From Flavobacteriales bacterium (GTDB taxonomy: Bacteria; Bacteroidota; Bacteroidia; Flavobacteriales_F; PHOS-HE28): a DNA stretch of 64,000 nucleotides. The stretch's first letter is position 1, and every line of letters starts with the position of its first letter. Location: NCBI GenBank assembly GCA_016717305.1, contig JADKFY010000013.1:62001-126000 (forward strand), read 5' to 3'. This document shows positions 6,699-16,088 of the stretch, one piece after another. The notes under the pieces were generated by a model. It did not search any database, was not told the DNA's origin, and saw nothing but the letters and a program-made list of their open reading frames with translations. Position numbers and translations under genes: made by a program.

Positions 6699-8744
6699 TC
6701 AGCGCGATACGATCACAAATTCTGTGCGGCGGTTCTGGGCTCTCCCCTCTTCGGTATCGTTCGTTGCCAAGGGTTTGGAAGGACCGAACCCTTGAGCGGA
6801 AAGACGACCCGAGGCAATTCCATGAGATTCCAAGTAGGCCTTCACGGTGTTCGCGCGATCGTTGCTCAACACCGTATTCTCGGCTGCATTGCCGCGGCTG
6901 TCCGTATGGCCCTCGATCCGGATCTTAACGGTGGGATTCTCTTTCAGGAACCCGATCAGTTCTTCCAAAATGTATTCCGAGGATGGCAGGATCTCCGCCG
7001 AAGCCGTGGGGTACTTGATGTCGTTGACCCGATAACTGCGGCCCACTTCGATCTTCTGCACTTTCATATCCACCTTGGCGACACCGGCCCGCACGGTATC
7101 CTCTTGTGAAAAGCTGCGCGAATCGAATACGTGGTCCTTCTTCTTCACGGTCATCTTCACATCGCTACCGGCTGCCAATTTTACAACCGTTGCATATTGG
7201 CCGCTTGCACTATCCACACGTACCACTTCGATCTTCCGCGAATCCATGTATTCGATCTCCACGGTTGCATCGCGCACCAGCTCCCCCTTCTCGTTCCGTA
7301 CTTCTCCTTTCACCAAGAGGATCTCATCTGGTCGCACTTCCTTGGGCAATTGGAACCCAAAGATGTCGAGATCACCGGCCCCTTGGTACCGGGCACTGGC
7401 GAAATAGGCGGTATGCCCATCGGCACTAACGATCAATCCATGTTCATCCTGGTCGGTGTTCAGCGGATTGCCAATGTTCTTGGGCTTCTCCCAAACGCCG
7501 CTATCGTTCAATTTACTGAAGAAGATGTCGTAGCCACCAATGCCTTTGTGACCTTTTTCCTGATCTTCTGATGAAGGTCTCGCCGCGAAATAAAGTGTTC
7601 GGCTATCGCTGTGCATGAAGGGTGCTTTCTCATCTCCTAAGGTATTTATGCCTGAAACCGGTTTCGCGACGGACCAATCTCCCTTTCCGGTGCGTGAGCT
7701 CTGGTAGATATCAATGCCATCAGTATTCGCTCGTTGACAGGCGAAGTAGAGCGTGTTGCCATCGGCACTCAAGCTGGGTTGGCTCTCCCAACCATTCGGC
7801 GTGTTGATGTTCGGTCCAAGGTTCTCCAACCCGCTCCACTCGAACACCTGACCACCTTGATCCAGATCGAATCGCGTTACGAAGTGGGTGCGGAAGAGAT
7901 CACAGTTGGAATACCCACGGCTGTCCTTCGGTCCACAGACCGTAACGAACATTTCCTTGTTGTTCAAACTGATGGAAACACCTCCGTAGCTATCCCCAGT
8001 ATTGAACGGTTCGGGTAGTGCGCGGCCTTCATTGAAATCTGTGAACACATCCTTTCTACGGGCTTCGGTGAGCTCTTCCACGTCGCGGGGAACGAGATCT
8101 CCTTTCGCTTTTCGTTTGCTTACACGGGTGAAGAACAGCAGCTCGTTGTCCGGTGAGAGCATGGGCAAATATTCACGTGCTACGGTGCTCACGTTCTTCA
8201 CCAACTGGGGATCCAGCGGTGCCGTGTTCTTGTAGAAGTCCACATAGAACTGCAATTCCGGCATTACCGCTTCCACATCGCTGTATTTCTTGTCGTGATC
8301 CTTGCTCATCTTGGAGGGATCGTCGCTCGGGAACTTCCGGAATTCTTCGAATGCCCTCGCTGCCTCTGCGAATTTGTCCTGCGCGTAGTACATCGTACCC
8401 AAGAAGTAGGGCACGTCACTTCGGTAGTTGGGGCACTTGGTGTTCAGCTGATCGAAATACCTGATCGCCGGTTCATATCCTTTCCCGCCCTCCTTGCCGA
8501 TGCGGTATGCAGACGACCCAAGCTGGAACAAGCATTCACCGCATTCGCTATCCAACTCCAACGCTTCTTTCAACTTCTGGTGCCGCTCCAACGCATCTTT
8601 GGCTTTCGAAGCGTCTTCCAACAGTTTTACCACTTTCCTATCGGTCGGCGGATCACACGGTCCAGGCTCGTCTTGCGCCCACAGTTGTGGGATCAGCAGA
8701 ATGGCAAAAAGAACAAGAACGGCCCTCTTAATTGAGTACGTCAT
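6699..8744 (-). CDS. OmpA-family cell-wall-binding protein with TPR, PD40 propeller and CRD domains (PorE-like)
   Basis: A 681-residue exported protein with a signal sequence near residues 5-22 (VLVLFAILLIPQLWAQ). The domains in order are TPR-like helices (about 30-170), a WD40/PD40 beta-propeller with repeated SPDN/SADG/SDSR..YFA blades (about 190-450), a carboxypeptidase-regulatory-like beta sandwich (about 460-550) and a C-terminal OmpA domain (about 565-681). The OmpA domain carries the peptidoglycan-binding signature GHTDSRG...N..LS..RA..V..YL and ends GRAQNRRTEFVI. This domain order is that of PorE, the outer-membrane/peptidoglycan anchor of T9SS, but other Bacteroidota OmpA proteins share it. 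No lipobox Cys is apparent. The frame is open further upstream to 8870; ATG 8744 is chosen because it begins the signal peptide. Confidence 0.78.
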   Translation of the reverse strand: MTYSIKRAVLVLFAILLIPQLWAQDEPGPCDPPTDRKVVKLLEDASKAKDALERHQKLKEALELDSECGECLFQLGSSAYRIGKEGGKGYEPAIRYFDQLNTKCPNYRSDVPYFLGTMYYAQDKFAEAARAFEEFRKFPSDDPSKMSKDHDKKYSDVEAVMPELQFYVDFYKNTAPLDPQLVKNVSTVAREYLPMLSPDNELLFFTRVSKRKAKGDLVPRDVEELTEARRKDVFTDFNEGRALPEPFNTGDSYGGVSISLNNKEMFVTVCGPKDSRGYSNCDLFRTHFVTRFDLDQGGQVFEWSGLENLGPNINTPNGWESQPSLSADGNTLYFACQRANTDGIDIYQSSRTGKGDWSVAKPVSGINTLGDEKAPFMHSDSRTLYFAARPSSEDQEKGHKGIGGYDIFFSKLNDSGVWEKPKNIGNPLNTDQDEHGLIVSADGHTAYFASARYQGAGDLDIFGFQLPKEVRPDEILLVKGEVRNEKGELVRDATVEIEYMDSRKIEVVRVDSASGQYATVVKLAAGSDVKMTVKKKDHVFDSRSFSQEDTVRAGVAKVDMKVQKIEVGRSYRVNDIKYPTASAEILPSSEYILEELIGFLKENPTVKIRIEGHTDSRGNAAENTVLSNDRANTVKAYLESHGIASGRLSAQGFGPSKPLATNDTEEGRAQNRRTEFVIVSR

Positions 8745-8875
8745 ACAGTTGATGCTGCGCTCCATTGAACTTTCTTCTTTCCGGACTTGGCGATCTTCAT
8801 GCCACATCATATTCAAGGCAACCAAAATGGTACTGATCCTCTGCACTCCAATAACAGGCCTCGCTTGCACAACTA

Positions 8876-11716
8876 CTACTTCACGGTCGTATTGGTTTCC
8901 TCCGCTTTCTTAATGATCTCATCGCCCTTGCCCCGTGCCGCATTCACCAGGCCATCGGCTTTCCTATCGGCTTCGGCGATCAGTTTCTGCTCTTGCTTAT
9001 CTGCCTCTTCCTTGGCCTTTTTCGCTAATGCCTGTGCAGCGATCTTGGCGAGCGGATTGGTCACCTTCGCAAGTTCGGCATCTGCTGCCTTGTAGGCTTG
9101 GCCCTTGGCGTTTGCCGCTTCTTGACGAGCCTTCGCCTTTAGGTCATCGGCTTGTTTCTGTGCTTCTGCGATCAACTTCGCCGCCTCTTCACGTGCTTTT
9201 GCGATCGCCTCTTCCTTGGCCTTGTCGATCTGTTCATTCAGTTCCTCCTTGATCTCCGTAATGATCACCTCTTTCACGTTTGTGCTTCCACCAGCGAACA
9301 CCGGCTTTATGATCGGCTTGTCGATGGTACCGGTGATCTTGATGGTGGCATCCAATTCCGCAGGTACTTGGAAGTTGCTCCCGATCGCGCTGTTCGCCTT
9401 CCCAAGAAGTCCGGCCACCGCACCTGCCGCACCAGCACCAAATATGTCACTGGGGATCTTCGCCTTCATGTTGTAGTCGATCGCCTGATCCTCGAAGGCA
9501 GTGCTGCCGCCCACATTCGCCTTGATCCGATCGATCTTCACATCGAAGGGATCGGTGATCATCTTCCCATCCTTGAATTCGTAGGTGAACAGAACATTCT
9601 GCAGGGTCGTGTTCTCGATCCCTTGGATCTTCAGAGCCTTCGCGATGTCGACCAACGGTTGGAACCCATCAACGCGTACGTTATTCGTGCGCAACGTGCC
9701 TTTCCCGGTCAGCGAGTTCAGGTCCGGGTCCATGTGCTGGTCCAACACACCTTGCATGGACAGGTCCGTACTGAACTTGCCCTTCGCGGTCTTCGCGATC
9801 GGTGCCATTTTCTGAACGGTCTCCACATGGGCCACGGTCTCTTCGATGTCCAGGTCTTTCAGATCATAACGCAGATCGAAGTCCGGCTTAGTGACATCCT
9901 TTGTTCCATAGCCGCCTGCCATCTTAACGCTGCCTTGGAACATATTGAAGAAGACATCCTTCAGGTCCACACGTTGATCGTGCACATGCATGCCGCCGCT
10001 CACATTGGTCAATTGCATCTCATCGTACTTCACCTCTTTCACCGCCATCGTTAGTCGCAGGTCCACATTGTCCGGAACTTCGATCACGCTCATTTGGGCA
10101 GTGTCCGGAGCGGCTCCTCCTTCACTCGTCTGTTCCTCGGCACCCATCAATTCGTTCAAGTCGAATTTGTCGGCCTTTAGATCGAAACTGCCTACCAACG
10201 CACTGTCCATCAACCACCACTGTAGGTAGTTGTCCATGCGACCTTTTGCTTGGATGTTGCTGCTGCCCACACTTCCATCGAAACTCGTAAGCGCCAAGTA
10301 CTGCGGGCTGAAATCAAAGTATAGGCTATTGATGCCGATCGGAAAAGCGAGGGAATCGCTCTTGTACGCCATCCCCAATAGGATCAATCGCCCGTCCGCA
10401 GTGAACTTCTCGTAGCGTTGTGCCTCGATGTCGCTCAAAGCGCCTTTCACGCGTACATCCGCATCCAAATTGCCTTTCAGATCATCACCGGCGGGCATTG
10501 GCACAACCGTCTTTATGCTCGCCAGATCCACCTTCGCACGCACTTCCACATCGATGTTCGGATCGCTGATCGGTCGTGTCAAATACATCCGCGCCTCCAC
10601 TGGGTTGTTCGCCATCTTCAATGCGAAGCGCTTCAGGTCAACGACCATTTTATCCATATCACTTCCCCCCGGACTGTTCACTTTCAGGTCTACGTAGATG
10701 TCCTCCACACTAGATGGCAGGTCCGGGTATTTGAATCGTCCGTTGTCCACATCGACCACCAAGGAGAAGCCCGGCATGTTCGTGTCGTTGTAGGTCCCTT
10801 TTACAAAACCACTGAAGCCGGCCTTACCGCTCATCTGCACCCCCTTCAGGTCCGTGGCGAATTCCGCAGGAACCAAGGAGAGCAACATCCCTAGGTCGCT
10901 CTTCTTCGCATTCCATGTGATGTCCATGTCGATGTCATCCCCAGGCATTGAGACCCAACCATCAAAACCGAGCACGAGCTGATTGATCGTGGCTTCATTC
11001 TCCTTGAAGGTGAATTTCATGTTCGGCATGTCCATGTCCAGATCTGCCTTGATGTCCACCTTGGTGTTCTTCAAGTATTTCACACCATCGAAGAGCACGT
11101 TGGTCGTGTCCACTTCGGTCTCAGTGTTCAAGGTGAACAGGTCCTGTGTGAAGTCGCCACTGCCCTTGTGATCAAGCCCGAACAATTCCATGGCAATGCT
11201 CATTGAAGCATCATCGTAGGTCACGCGTCCATCTTCGATCCAATACTCGCGCAGTCCGATGTTGAACGCACTAGCCGTGTCCGACGGACTTTCTGCGGCT
11301 GCAAGACTGTCCGCCTTGGCGATATCCCAGTTCGCTCGCCCATCCTCCAGCACCTTTACATTGATACGTGGACGCACAAGCCCGATCCGTTTGATGTCGA
11401 TGCGATCCCCGAACAGGCTCTTAATGTCCACCGTAGTGGTGATCTCCGCAATATTAGCAAGCTCGACCCCTTCGAACGGAGCCACGTTCGTGATCTTCAC
11501 ATTCTCGATGTCCACCGTGAGGTTCGGAAAATTCTTCAGTAGTGTGATGTCCCACTCACCCAAGTCCACCACTGCGTTGATGTTCTTGTTCACTTCAGCC
11601 TTGACCGCTGCTTCGATCTTGTCTTTGAACAAAATGGGGATGAGCACGGCCGCAGCCAGCAGCAGGACGATGAGAATTCCGAGGGTAATGAAAATGCGTT
11701 TGAGCCACTTGGACAT
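8876..11716 (-). CDS. AsmA family protein with long charged C-terminal helix
   Basis: A 946-residue protein with one N-terminal membrane anchor (residues about 8-29) and a long beta-rich body typical of AsmA/TamB-like bridge proteins, which handle lipid transport or outer-membrane assembly between the two membranes. The N-terminal AsmA block is recognisable (an early NFPNLTVDIENVKI segment), as is the C-terminal AsmA-like block around residues 640-780. Unusual is the last stretch of about 120 residues, a continuous Ala/Lys/Glu-rich heptad-like helix (EEAIAKAREEAAKLIAEA and similar), predicted as a periplasmic coiled coil. It lies just upstream (5 bases) of the window of the PorE-like gene's longest frame, so the two may be cotranscribed. 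Confidence 0.82.
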   Translation of the reverse strand: MSKWLKRIFITLGILIVLLLAAAVLIPILFKDKIEAAVKAEVNKNINAVVDLGEWDITLLKNFPNLTVDIENVKITNVAPFEGVELANIAEITTTVDIKSLFGDRIDIKRIGLVRPRINVKVLEDGRANWDIAKADSLAAAESPSDTASAFNIGLREYWIEDGRVTYDDASMSIAMELFGLDHKGSGDFTQDLFTLNTETEVDTTNVLFDGVKYLKNTKVDIKADLDMDMPNMKFTFKENEATINQLVLGFDGWVSMPGDDIDMDITWNAKKSDLGMLLSLVPAEFATDLKGVQMSGKAGFSGFVKGTYNDTNMPGFSLVVDVDNGRFKYPDLPSSVEDIYVDLKVNSPGGSDMDKMVVDLKRFALKMANNPVEARMYLTRPISDPNIDVEVRAKVDLASIKTVVPMPAGDDLKGNLDADVRVKGALSDIEAQRYEKFTADGRLILLGMAYKSDSLAFPIGINSLYFDFSPQYLALTSFDGSVGSSNIQAKGRMDNYLQWWLMDSALVGSFDLKADKFDLNELMGAEEQTSEGGAAPDTAQMSVIEVPDNVDLRLTMAVKEVKYDEMQLTNVSGGMHVHDQRVDLKDVFFNMFQGSVKMAGGYGTKDVTKPDFDLRYDLKDLDIEETVAHVETVQKMAPIAKTAKGKFSTDLSMQGVLDQHMDPDLNSLTGKGTLRTNNVRVDGFQPLVDIAKALKIQGIENTTLQNVLFTYEFKDGKMITDPFDVKIDRIKANVGGSTAFEDQAIDYNMKAKIPSDIFGAGAAGAVAGLLGKANSAIGSNFQVPAELDATIKITGTIDKPIIKPVFAGGSTNVKEVIITEIKEELNEQIDKAKEEAIAKAREEAAKLIAEAQKQADDLKAKARQEAANAKGQAYKAADAELAKVTNPLAKIAAQALAKKAKEEADKQEQKLIAEADRKADGLVNAARGKGDEIIKKAEETNTTVK

Positions 11717-11854
11717 GTTCTGCGGTGTTCTTGGGATGAAGGTTGAAACGTCGTCGGGTTCCAGGTTGCCCTGGACCCAACGAACGAATTCGTCCTAAAG
11801 TGCAAAGATCGTTCTGCAAGTACAGCTCCCCGACGGGTCACCGGACTTGATCGT

Positions 11855-13285
11855 TCACACCTCCTTGGTGAACAATTTTTCACCCTGCATGTGCGCCACA
11901 ATGCTGCAGCACGTTGCGTCGCCCGTAACGTTCACCACGGTCCGACACATGTCGAGGATCCGGTCCACAGGTAGAATGATCGCGATCCACGCGGGGTCCA
12001 GGCCGACCGACGTGAGCACCACGAAGAGGGTGACCAGACCCGCACTGGGCACAGCCGCCGCACCAATACTGGCCAAGGTGGCCGTAAGCACAATGCTGAG
12101 CTGCTGCATGAAAGTGAGATCGACCATGTGGAACTGCGCCAAAAAGACTACGGCCACCGCTTGATAAAGACTGGTGCCATCCATGTTCACCGTAGCGCCG
12201 ATCGGCAGGACGAAACTTGCCGTGCTCTTGCTGACACCGATGTTGTCTTCCACACATTCCAAGGTAACCGGCAATGTTGCCGCACTGCTGCTTGTGCTGA
12301 AGGCCAAGAGCTGCGCCGGGGCGATGGCCTTCAAGAACTTTCGGAACACGTTGCGACGCATGAGCAGTGTCATCACAGTTGGATAAACTACGAAGACCAC
12401 CAAGGCAAGGCCGATCACCACTGTGATACTGTACCCCGCCAGTGATTTGAACAACTCCACCACGGCCGCCGGATCATCTCCTGCAATGCGTGAGACCACC
12501 CCGGCCATAAGTGCAAACACGAACCATGGCGCGGCGTTCATCACCACATCCACCATCTTCATGAACACTTCGTTGAAGCCATTCATGAGTGCGATCACGG
12601 GTGCTGCGGTCACAACCGGGATCATGAGCAAAACGATGCCGAAGAAGATCGCGAAGAAGATCACCTGCAGCATCAACGCATCATTGAAGCTCAGGAAAAT
12701 GTTGCTCGGCACCATGTCCACCAGGAATTGCAGCGGGCCGGTCTTCTTCTGCACACGATCCGCAACGCCTGCGACCTTCGCATCCATGGCCGTCTTGCCT
12801 TGGGCTGCAGCAACATCCTCAACAATGGCAAGGTTCGCAGGATCACAGCTCAGGCACCGGCCATCCTTCGGTCGCTCCACGCTCGGCGTATCATTCACCC
12901 AAAGCTCGTAGGTAATTCGATTCCTCAATCGCTGTGTATCGTCTGCCAACTCGCCGGGTTTGACCACATTCACCACCAACAACCCAATACTTACCGCAAT
13001 GAAGGTGGTGGTCAGGTAGAGCGCCATCATGCCCAAGCCCGTTCGGCCCAACTTGGTGATATCGCTCAACCCGCTTACACCGCTGATGATGCTGAAAAGC
13101 ACTAAGGGTATAGCGATGAGCTTGAGAAGATTGATGAAAATGTCGCCGAACGGGGCGATCCAATCCATGGTGAACGAACTCCACCCCATAAAGCTCGAAG
13201 CAACAGCCCACGCTGTGCCGGCAACTAGTCCGATGATGATCTTGGTCGGAAGTGAAAGGCCTTTCTTCTTTTGTTCGGTGTTCAT
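11855..13285 (-). CDS. Dicarboxylate/amino acid:cation symporter (DAACS family)
   Basis: A 476-residue inner-membrane transporter of the GltP/GltT/DctA family, which couples uptake of glutamate, aspartate or C4-dicarboxylates to Na+ or H+. The family signatures are clear in the second half: a serine-rich hairpin (SSSAATLPVT), the cation/substrate-binding NMDGT within PIGATVNMDGTSLYQA, and the second hairpin GAAAVPSAGLVTL. An insertion of roughly 60 polar residues with PSVERPKDGRC lies between early helices, longer than in GltP. The ATG at 13285 overlaps the aroC stop by four bases (ATGA), so translation is coupled to aroC. The upstream in-frame codons to 13333 lie inside aroC and are rejected. 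Confidence 0.92.
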   Translation of the reverse strand: MNTEQKKKGLSLPTKIIIGLVAGTAWAVASSFMGWSSFTMDWIAPFGDIFINLLKLIAIPLVLFSIISGVSGLSDITKLGRTGLGMMALYLTTTFIAVSIGLLVVNVVKPGELADDTQRLRNRITYELWVNDTPSVERPKDGRCLSCDPANLAIVEDVAAAQGKTAMDAKVAGVADRVQKKTGPLQFLVDMVPSNIFLSFNDALMLQVIFFAIFFGIVLLMIPVVTAAPVIALMNGFNEVFMKMVDVVMNAAPWFVFALMAGVVSRIAGDDPAAVVELFKSLAGYSITVVIGLALVVFVVYPTVMTLLMRRNVFRKFLKAIAPAQLLAFSTSSSAATLPVTLECVEDNIGVSKSTASFVLPIGATVNMDGTSLYQAVAVVFLAQFHMVDLTFMQQLSIVLTATLASIGAAAVPSAGLVTLFVVLTSVGLDPAWIAIILPVDRILDMCRTVVNVTGDATCCSIVAHMQGEKLFTKEV

Positions 13286-14316
13286 AGACGAGCACTTCGT
13301 TGACGTAAGAGATGATCGACCAATACAAGGCAAGCCATGGCCTCAACGATCGGGACAGCTCTGGGTACGACACAGGGATCGTGGCGGCCTTTTGCTTCCA
13401 ACGTTACTGCATTGCCTCCGCGGTCCATCGCAAGTTGTGCTTTTGCTATGGTGGCCGTGGGTTTGAACGCAACTTCGAAGTGGATCTCTTCCCCGTTGCT
13501 GATACCACCGAGGATACCACCTTGCGGAAGTTTGTTGTGCTCAGATCCACGCATGGTCGATGCTTCAGATCCACTACCGATCTGGAATCCCTTGGCCGCA
13601 TTGATGCTTAGCATTGCTTTGGCCAGATCGGCTTCCAATTTGTCGAAGACCGGTTCTCCCAAGCCAGCGGGGGCGCCTTGAACGATGCAGCTCACCACTC
13701 CACCGACACTATCGCCTTGGGCACGGACCTCTTCGATCAAAGCGGCCATGGCTTTTGCAGTAGCGGGATCAGGGCAGCGGACCGGATCGTTCCAAACCGC
13801 GGCGAGATCGAGCTTTGCCGGGTCGGCTTTCAACTTTCCAACAGCACTCACAAAAGCAGTAACACGGATACCTGACCCAACAAGTACCTGCCTTGCAATT
13901 GCGCCTCCGATCACAGCGGAAGCCGTGGTGCGCGCACTGCTTCGGCCACCGCCCCGGTGATCCCGAAAACCGAATTTATCCTCCCACGTCTTGTCCGCAT
14001 GTCCGGGGCGATACACGTCCTTCAACTGGTCGTAATCGCCACTCTTTGCATCTGCATTTCGGATCAAAAAGCCGATGGGTGTTCCTAAGGTCTTGCCTTC
14101 GAACGTTCCGCTCAACCACTCCACACGGTCCGCCTCGTTGCGCGATGTACCCAGTTGTGTACTTCCGGGTCGGCGACGGTCCAATTCGGCTTGTATCGCG
14201 CTCAAGTCCAACGCCAAACCTGCAGGGCAGCCATCCACCACACCGCCGATCGCAATTCCGTGGCTTTCCCCGAATGTGGTAAGCCGAAACGTATGTCCGA
14301 ACGTGTTCCCTGCCAT
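13282..14316 (-). CDS. aroC: Chorismate synthase
   Basis: A 344-residue enzyme that makes chorismate from 5-enolpyruvylshikimate 3-phosphate, the last common step of aromatic amino acid synthesis; it needs reduced FMN. It shows the N-terminal GESHG signature, RPGSTQLGTSRNEAD, and the conserved RGGGRSSARTTA block, all typical of AroC. The length is normal. The start at 14316 (AGNTFG follows the Met) is chosen over the longer frame to 14355 because a TATCTTCG promoter element lies just before it. It forms a coupled pair with the downstream symporter. Confidence 0.97.
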   Translation of the reverse strand: MAGNTFGHTFRLTTFGESHGIAIGGVVDGCPAGLALDLSAIQAELDRRRPGSTQLGTSRNEADRVEWLSGTFEGKTLGTPIGFLIRNADAKSGDYDQLKDVYRPGHADKTWEDKFGFRDHRGGGRSSARTTASAVIGGAIARQVLVGSGIRVTAFVSAVGKLKADPAKLDLAAVWNDPVRCPDPATAKAMAALIEEVRAQGDSVGGVVSCIVQGAPAGLGEPVFDKLEADLAKAMLSINAAKGFQIGSGSEASTMRGSEHNKLPQGGILGGISNGEEIHFEVAFKPTATIAKAQLAMDRGGNAVTLEAKGRHDPCVVPRAVPIVEAMACLVLVDHLLRQRSARL

Positions 14317-14322
14317 GGGGGT

Positions 14323-14330
14323 CGAAGATA
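14323..14330 (-). promoter_or_regulatory. -7 promoter element of aroC
   Basis: TATCTTCG (TAnnTTCG variant) on the minus strand, six bases before the aroC ATG. It lies in the 91-base divergent region shared with the SGNH hydrolase gene. A TATTTTCG at 14376-14383 could serve that gene in the other direction. Confidence 0.4.
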
Positions 14331-14407
14331 GCCGACCGCCCATTCTACTTGACACAGTACCATGCGTGAATACCCTATTTTCGCTCGCTCACCTGAACCC
14401 ACCCTAC

Positions 14408-16048
14408 ATGCTACGCAACTACTCCTCTGCTTTTGTCTTCGTCCTATTCACCTCCTTAGCCTCTGCACAATGCGCAGAGAGCGCGACAAACAAAGTGCTT
14501 CTCGTAGGCGATAGCTGGGCCTTCTTCATGGGTGTGGACCAAACGTTGAACACCGTCCTGGAACGCTGGGGACATTCCGATGCCCGCTTCGTGACCAACT
14601 TGGTACTTGCAGAGAACGGCGCCCAAACGGACGACTTCTTGGAAGTCGATAAACAAACCGAGATCGCCAACCAGCTTTTAGACAACCCCAGCATCAAAGT
14701 GGTCCATCTAAGCATTGGTGGCAATGACGTGCTTGGCGACTGGAACATTGATATGACCGCTCAAGAGACCGAAGCTTTGGAGGCCTCAGTTACCGAGCGC
14801 TTACATCAGGTGATCGCCTTCATACTGGATATTCGACCCGATGTGCATGTGCTCTGGAGCGGTTACATGTATCCTAATTTCGAAGAGGTGATCGAAAGTG
14901 CAGCACCACTGCAAACCTTGCATCCATTCTACGGGACATGGGAAGACATGGGCTTTCCGAGTTTCGCGCAGATCAACAGCGTACTGAACAACTTTTCCGC
15001 GGGAATAGCAGCCTACATCGATACCATGCCGCGTGTCCATTTCGTGAATTCCCCTGGGCTTTTACAGTACACATACGGTCAAGCCGAGGCATTGGAAGTT
15101 GCACCGGGCGGCACCTATGCACAGTTCACTGCGCCCCTGCCCATCGGCTTTCCTGAGTATCCTTCGCCCTTGAATTCGATGCGTGATTATGGTATCACCC
15201 GCGATTGCTTCCACCTCTCACCAGGTGGCTACCGCGATATGATCGACCTGCACACCCGCAAGTTCTACCACAAGTTCTTGATGAACGATCAGTACATCCT
15301 TTCCAACGGAGGTCAGAATGATGGTTCAGTTTCTGACGCAGGAACGGTTTCGCCGCTCTTACAAGTTGGAGCGGTTGGCGCAGAGCAATTTTCCTCCATC
15401 CTCACGTTCAATACCACTGCCATGGAAAGCCCCGTGGTTGAAAGCGCCAGCATCTTCTTGCGCCGCACTTCACTTTCCGGAACGAACCCCGTGGGGAGTA
15501 CCGTTTCAATAAGCATGAAGAACGGTGCATTTGGTGCAACCCTTAACGTTGAAGCCAGCGACCTTACCGATACTCCGGATGTCGCAGGAACAGCTTGTCG
15601 CTTTGGCGCCAACGACGGCAATGGCCGATGGATCCGTCTTGATCTGCCTGAAGAGTTCTTGCCATTCATTACGCCAGCTAACACGACGCAATTCATCCTA
15701 TCGGGAACGGAAAGCGCGGATGGGGTGATCACTTTCACGGATGCAACCGATCCTGAGCTGGCACCGATGCTCAACCTCACTTTCGGCGAGGTGAACACAT
15801 CGATCATAACGGAACAGCTGGAGCCAACACCGCGCATTTATCCCAACCCGACCGAAGGACCAGTGACCATCGCGGCAAATGGGCATAAAGTGAGATCCAT
15901 TCGGGTCCTTGATCCACTCGGAAGGAATGTTCTTACGTTCACCACCAACGTACGTTCAGTGGATCTATCCGGCTTGCCCAATGGGTCCTACACACTTGTA
16001 CTTTCCACGGAAACTGGGAATGAAGTGCAGCGCATTGTGAAGTGGTAG
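14408..16048 (+). CDS. Secreted SGNH/GDSL hydrolase with T9SS type A sorting domain
   Basis: A 546-residue exported esterase/lipase-like protein. The signal peptide is residues 1-20 (VFVLFTSLASAQ). Catalytic blocks of the SGNH family are visible: block I GDSWAFF (Ser36), block III GGND (residues 104-107) and block V DCFHL (Asp266, His269). A beta-sandwich domain follows (about 310-460). The C-terminus from PRIYPNPTEGPVTI is a canonical type A T9SS sorting domain that ends in a basic strand, so the protein is exported across the outer membrane and processed there. The start is the ATG directly before the signal peptide. The substrate is not predictable from the sequence. Confidence 0.88.
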   Translation: MLRNYSSAFVFVLFTSLASAQCAESATNKVLLVGDSWAFFMGVDQTLNTVLERWGHSDARFVTNLVLAENGAQTDDFLEVDKQTEIANQLLDNPSIKVVHLSIGGNDVLGDWNIDMTAQETEALEASVTERLHQVIAFILDIRPDVHVLWSGYMYPNFEEVIESAAPLQTLHPFYGTWEDMGFPSFAQINSVLNNFSAGIAAYIDTMPRVHFVNSPGLLQYTYGQAEALEVAPGGTYAQFTAPLPIGFPEYPSPLNSMRDYGITRDCFHLSPGGYRDMIDLHTRKFYHKFLMNDQYILSNGGQNDGSVSDAGTVSPLLQVGAVGAEQFSSILTFNTTAMESPVVESASIFLRRTSLSGTNPVGSTVSISMKNGAFGATLNVEASDLTDTPDVAGTACRFGANDGNGRWIRLDLPEEFLPFITPANTTQFILSGTESADGVITFTDATDPELAPMLNLTFGEVNTSIITEQLEPTPRIYPNPTEGPVTIAANGHKVRSIRVLDPLGRNVLTFTTNVRSVDLSGLPNGSYTLVLSTETGNEVQRIVKW

Positions 16049-16088
16049 AAAAGAGGTAAATGGGTTTGGATCCGAGCCGTTCAAGAAG

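Noticed and set aside
9152..10054. 300-codon plus-strand frame opposite the AsmA gene
   Set aside because: Antisense shadow with a composition rich in His, Leu and Arg and no motif; the minus-strand AsmA product is convincing.
14349..14383. TTG plus TATTTTCG as a complete promoter for the SGNH hydrolase
   Set aside because: The spacing is 24 bases, outside the 19-21 expected, so only a weak -7 candidate remains.
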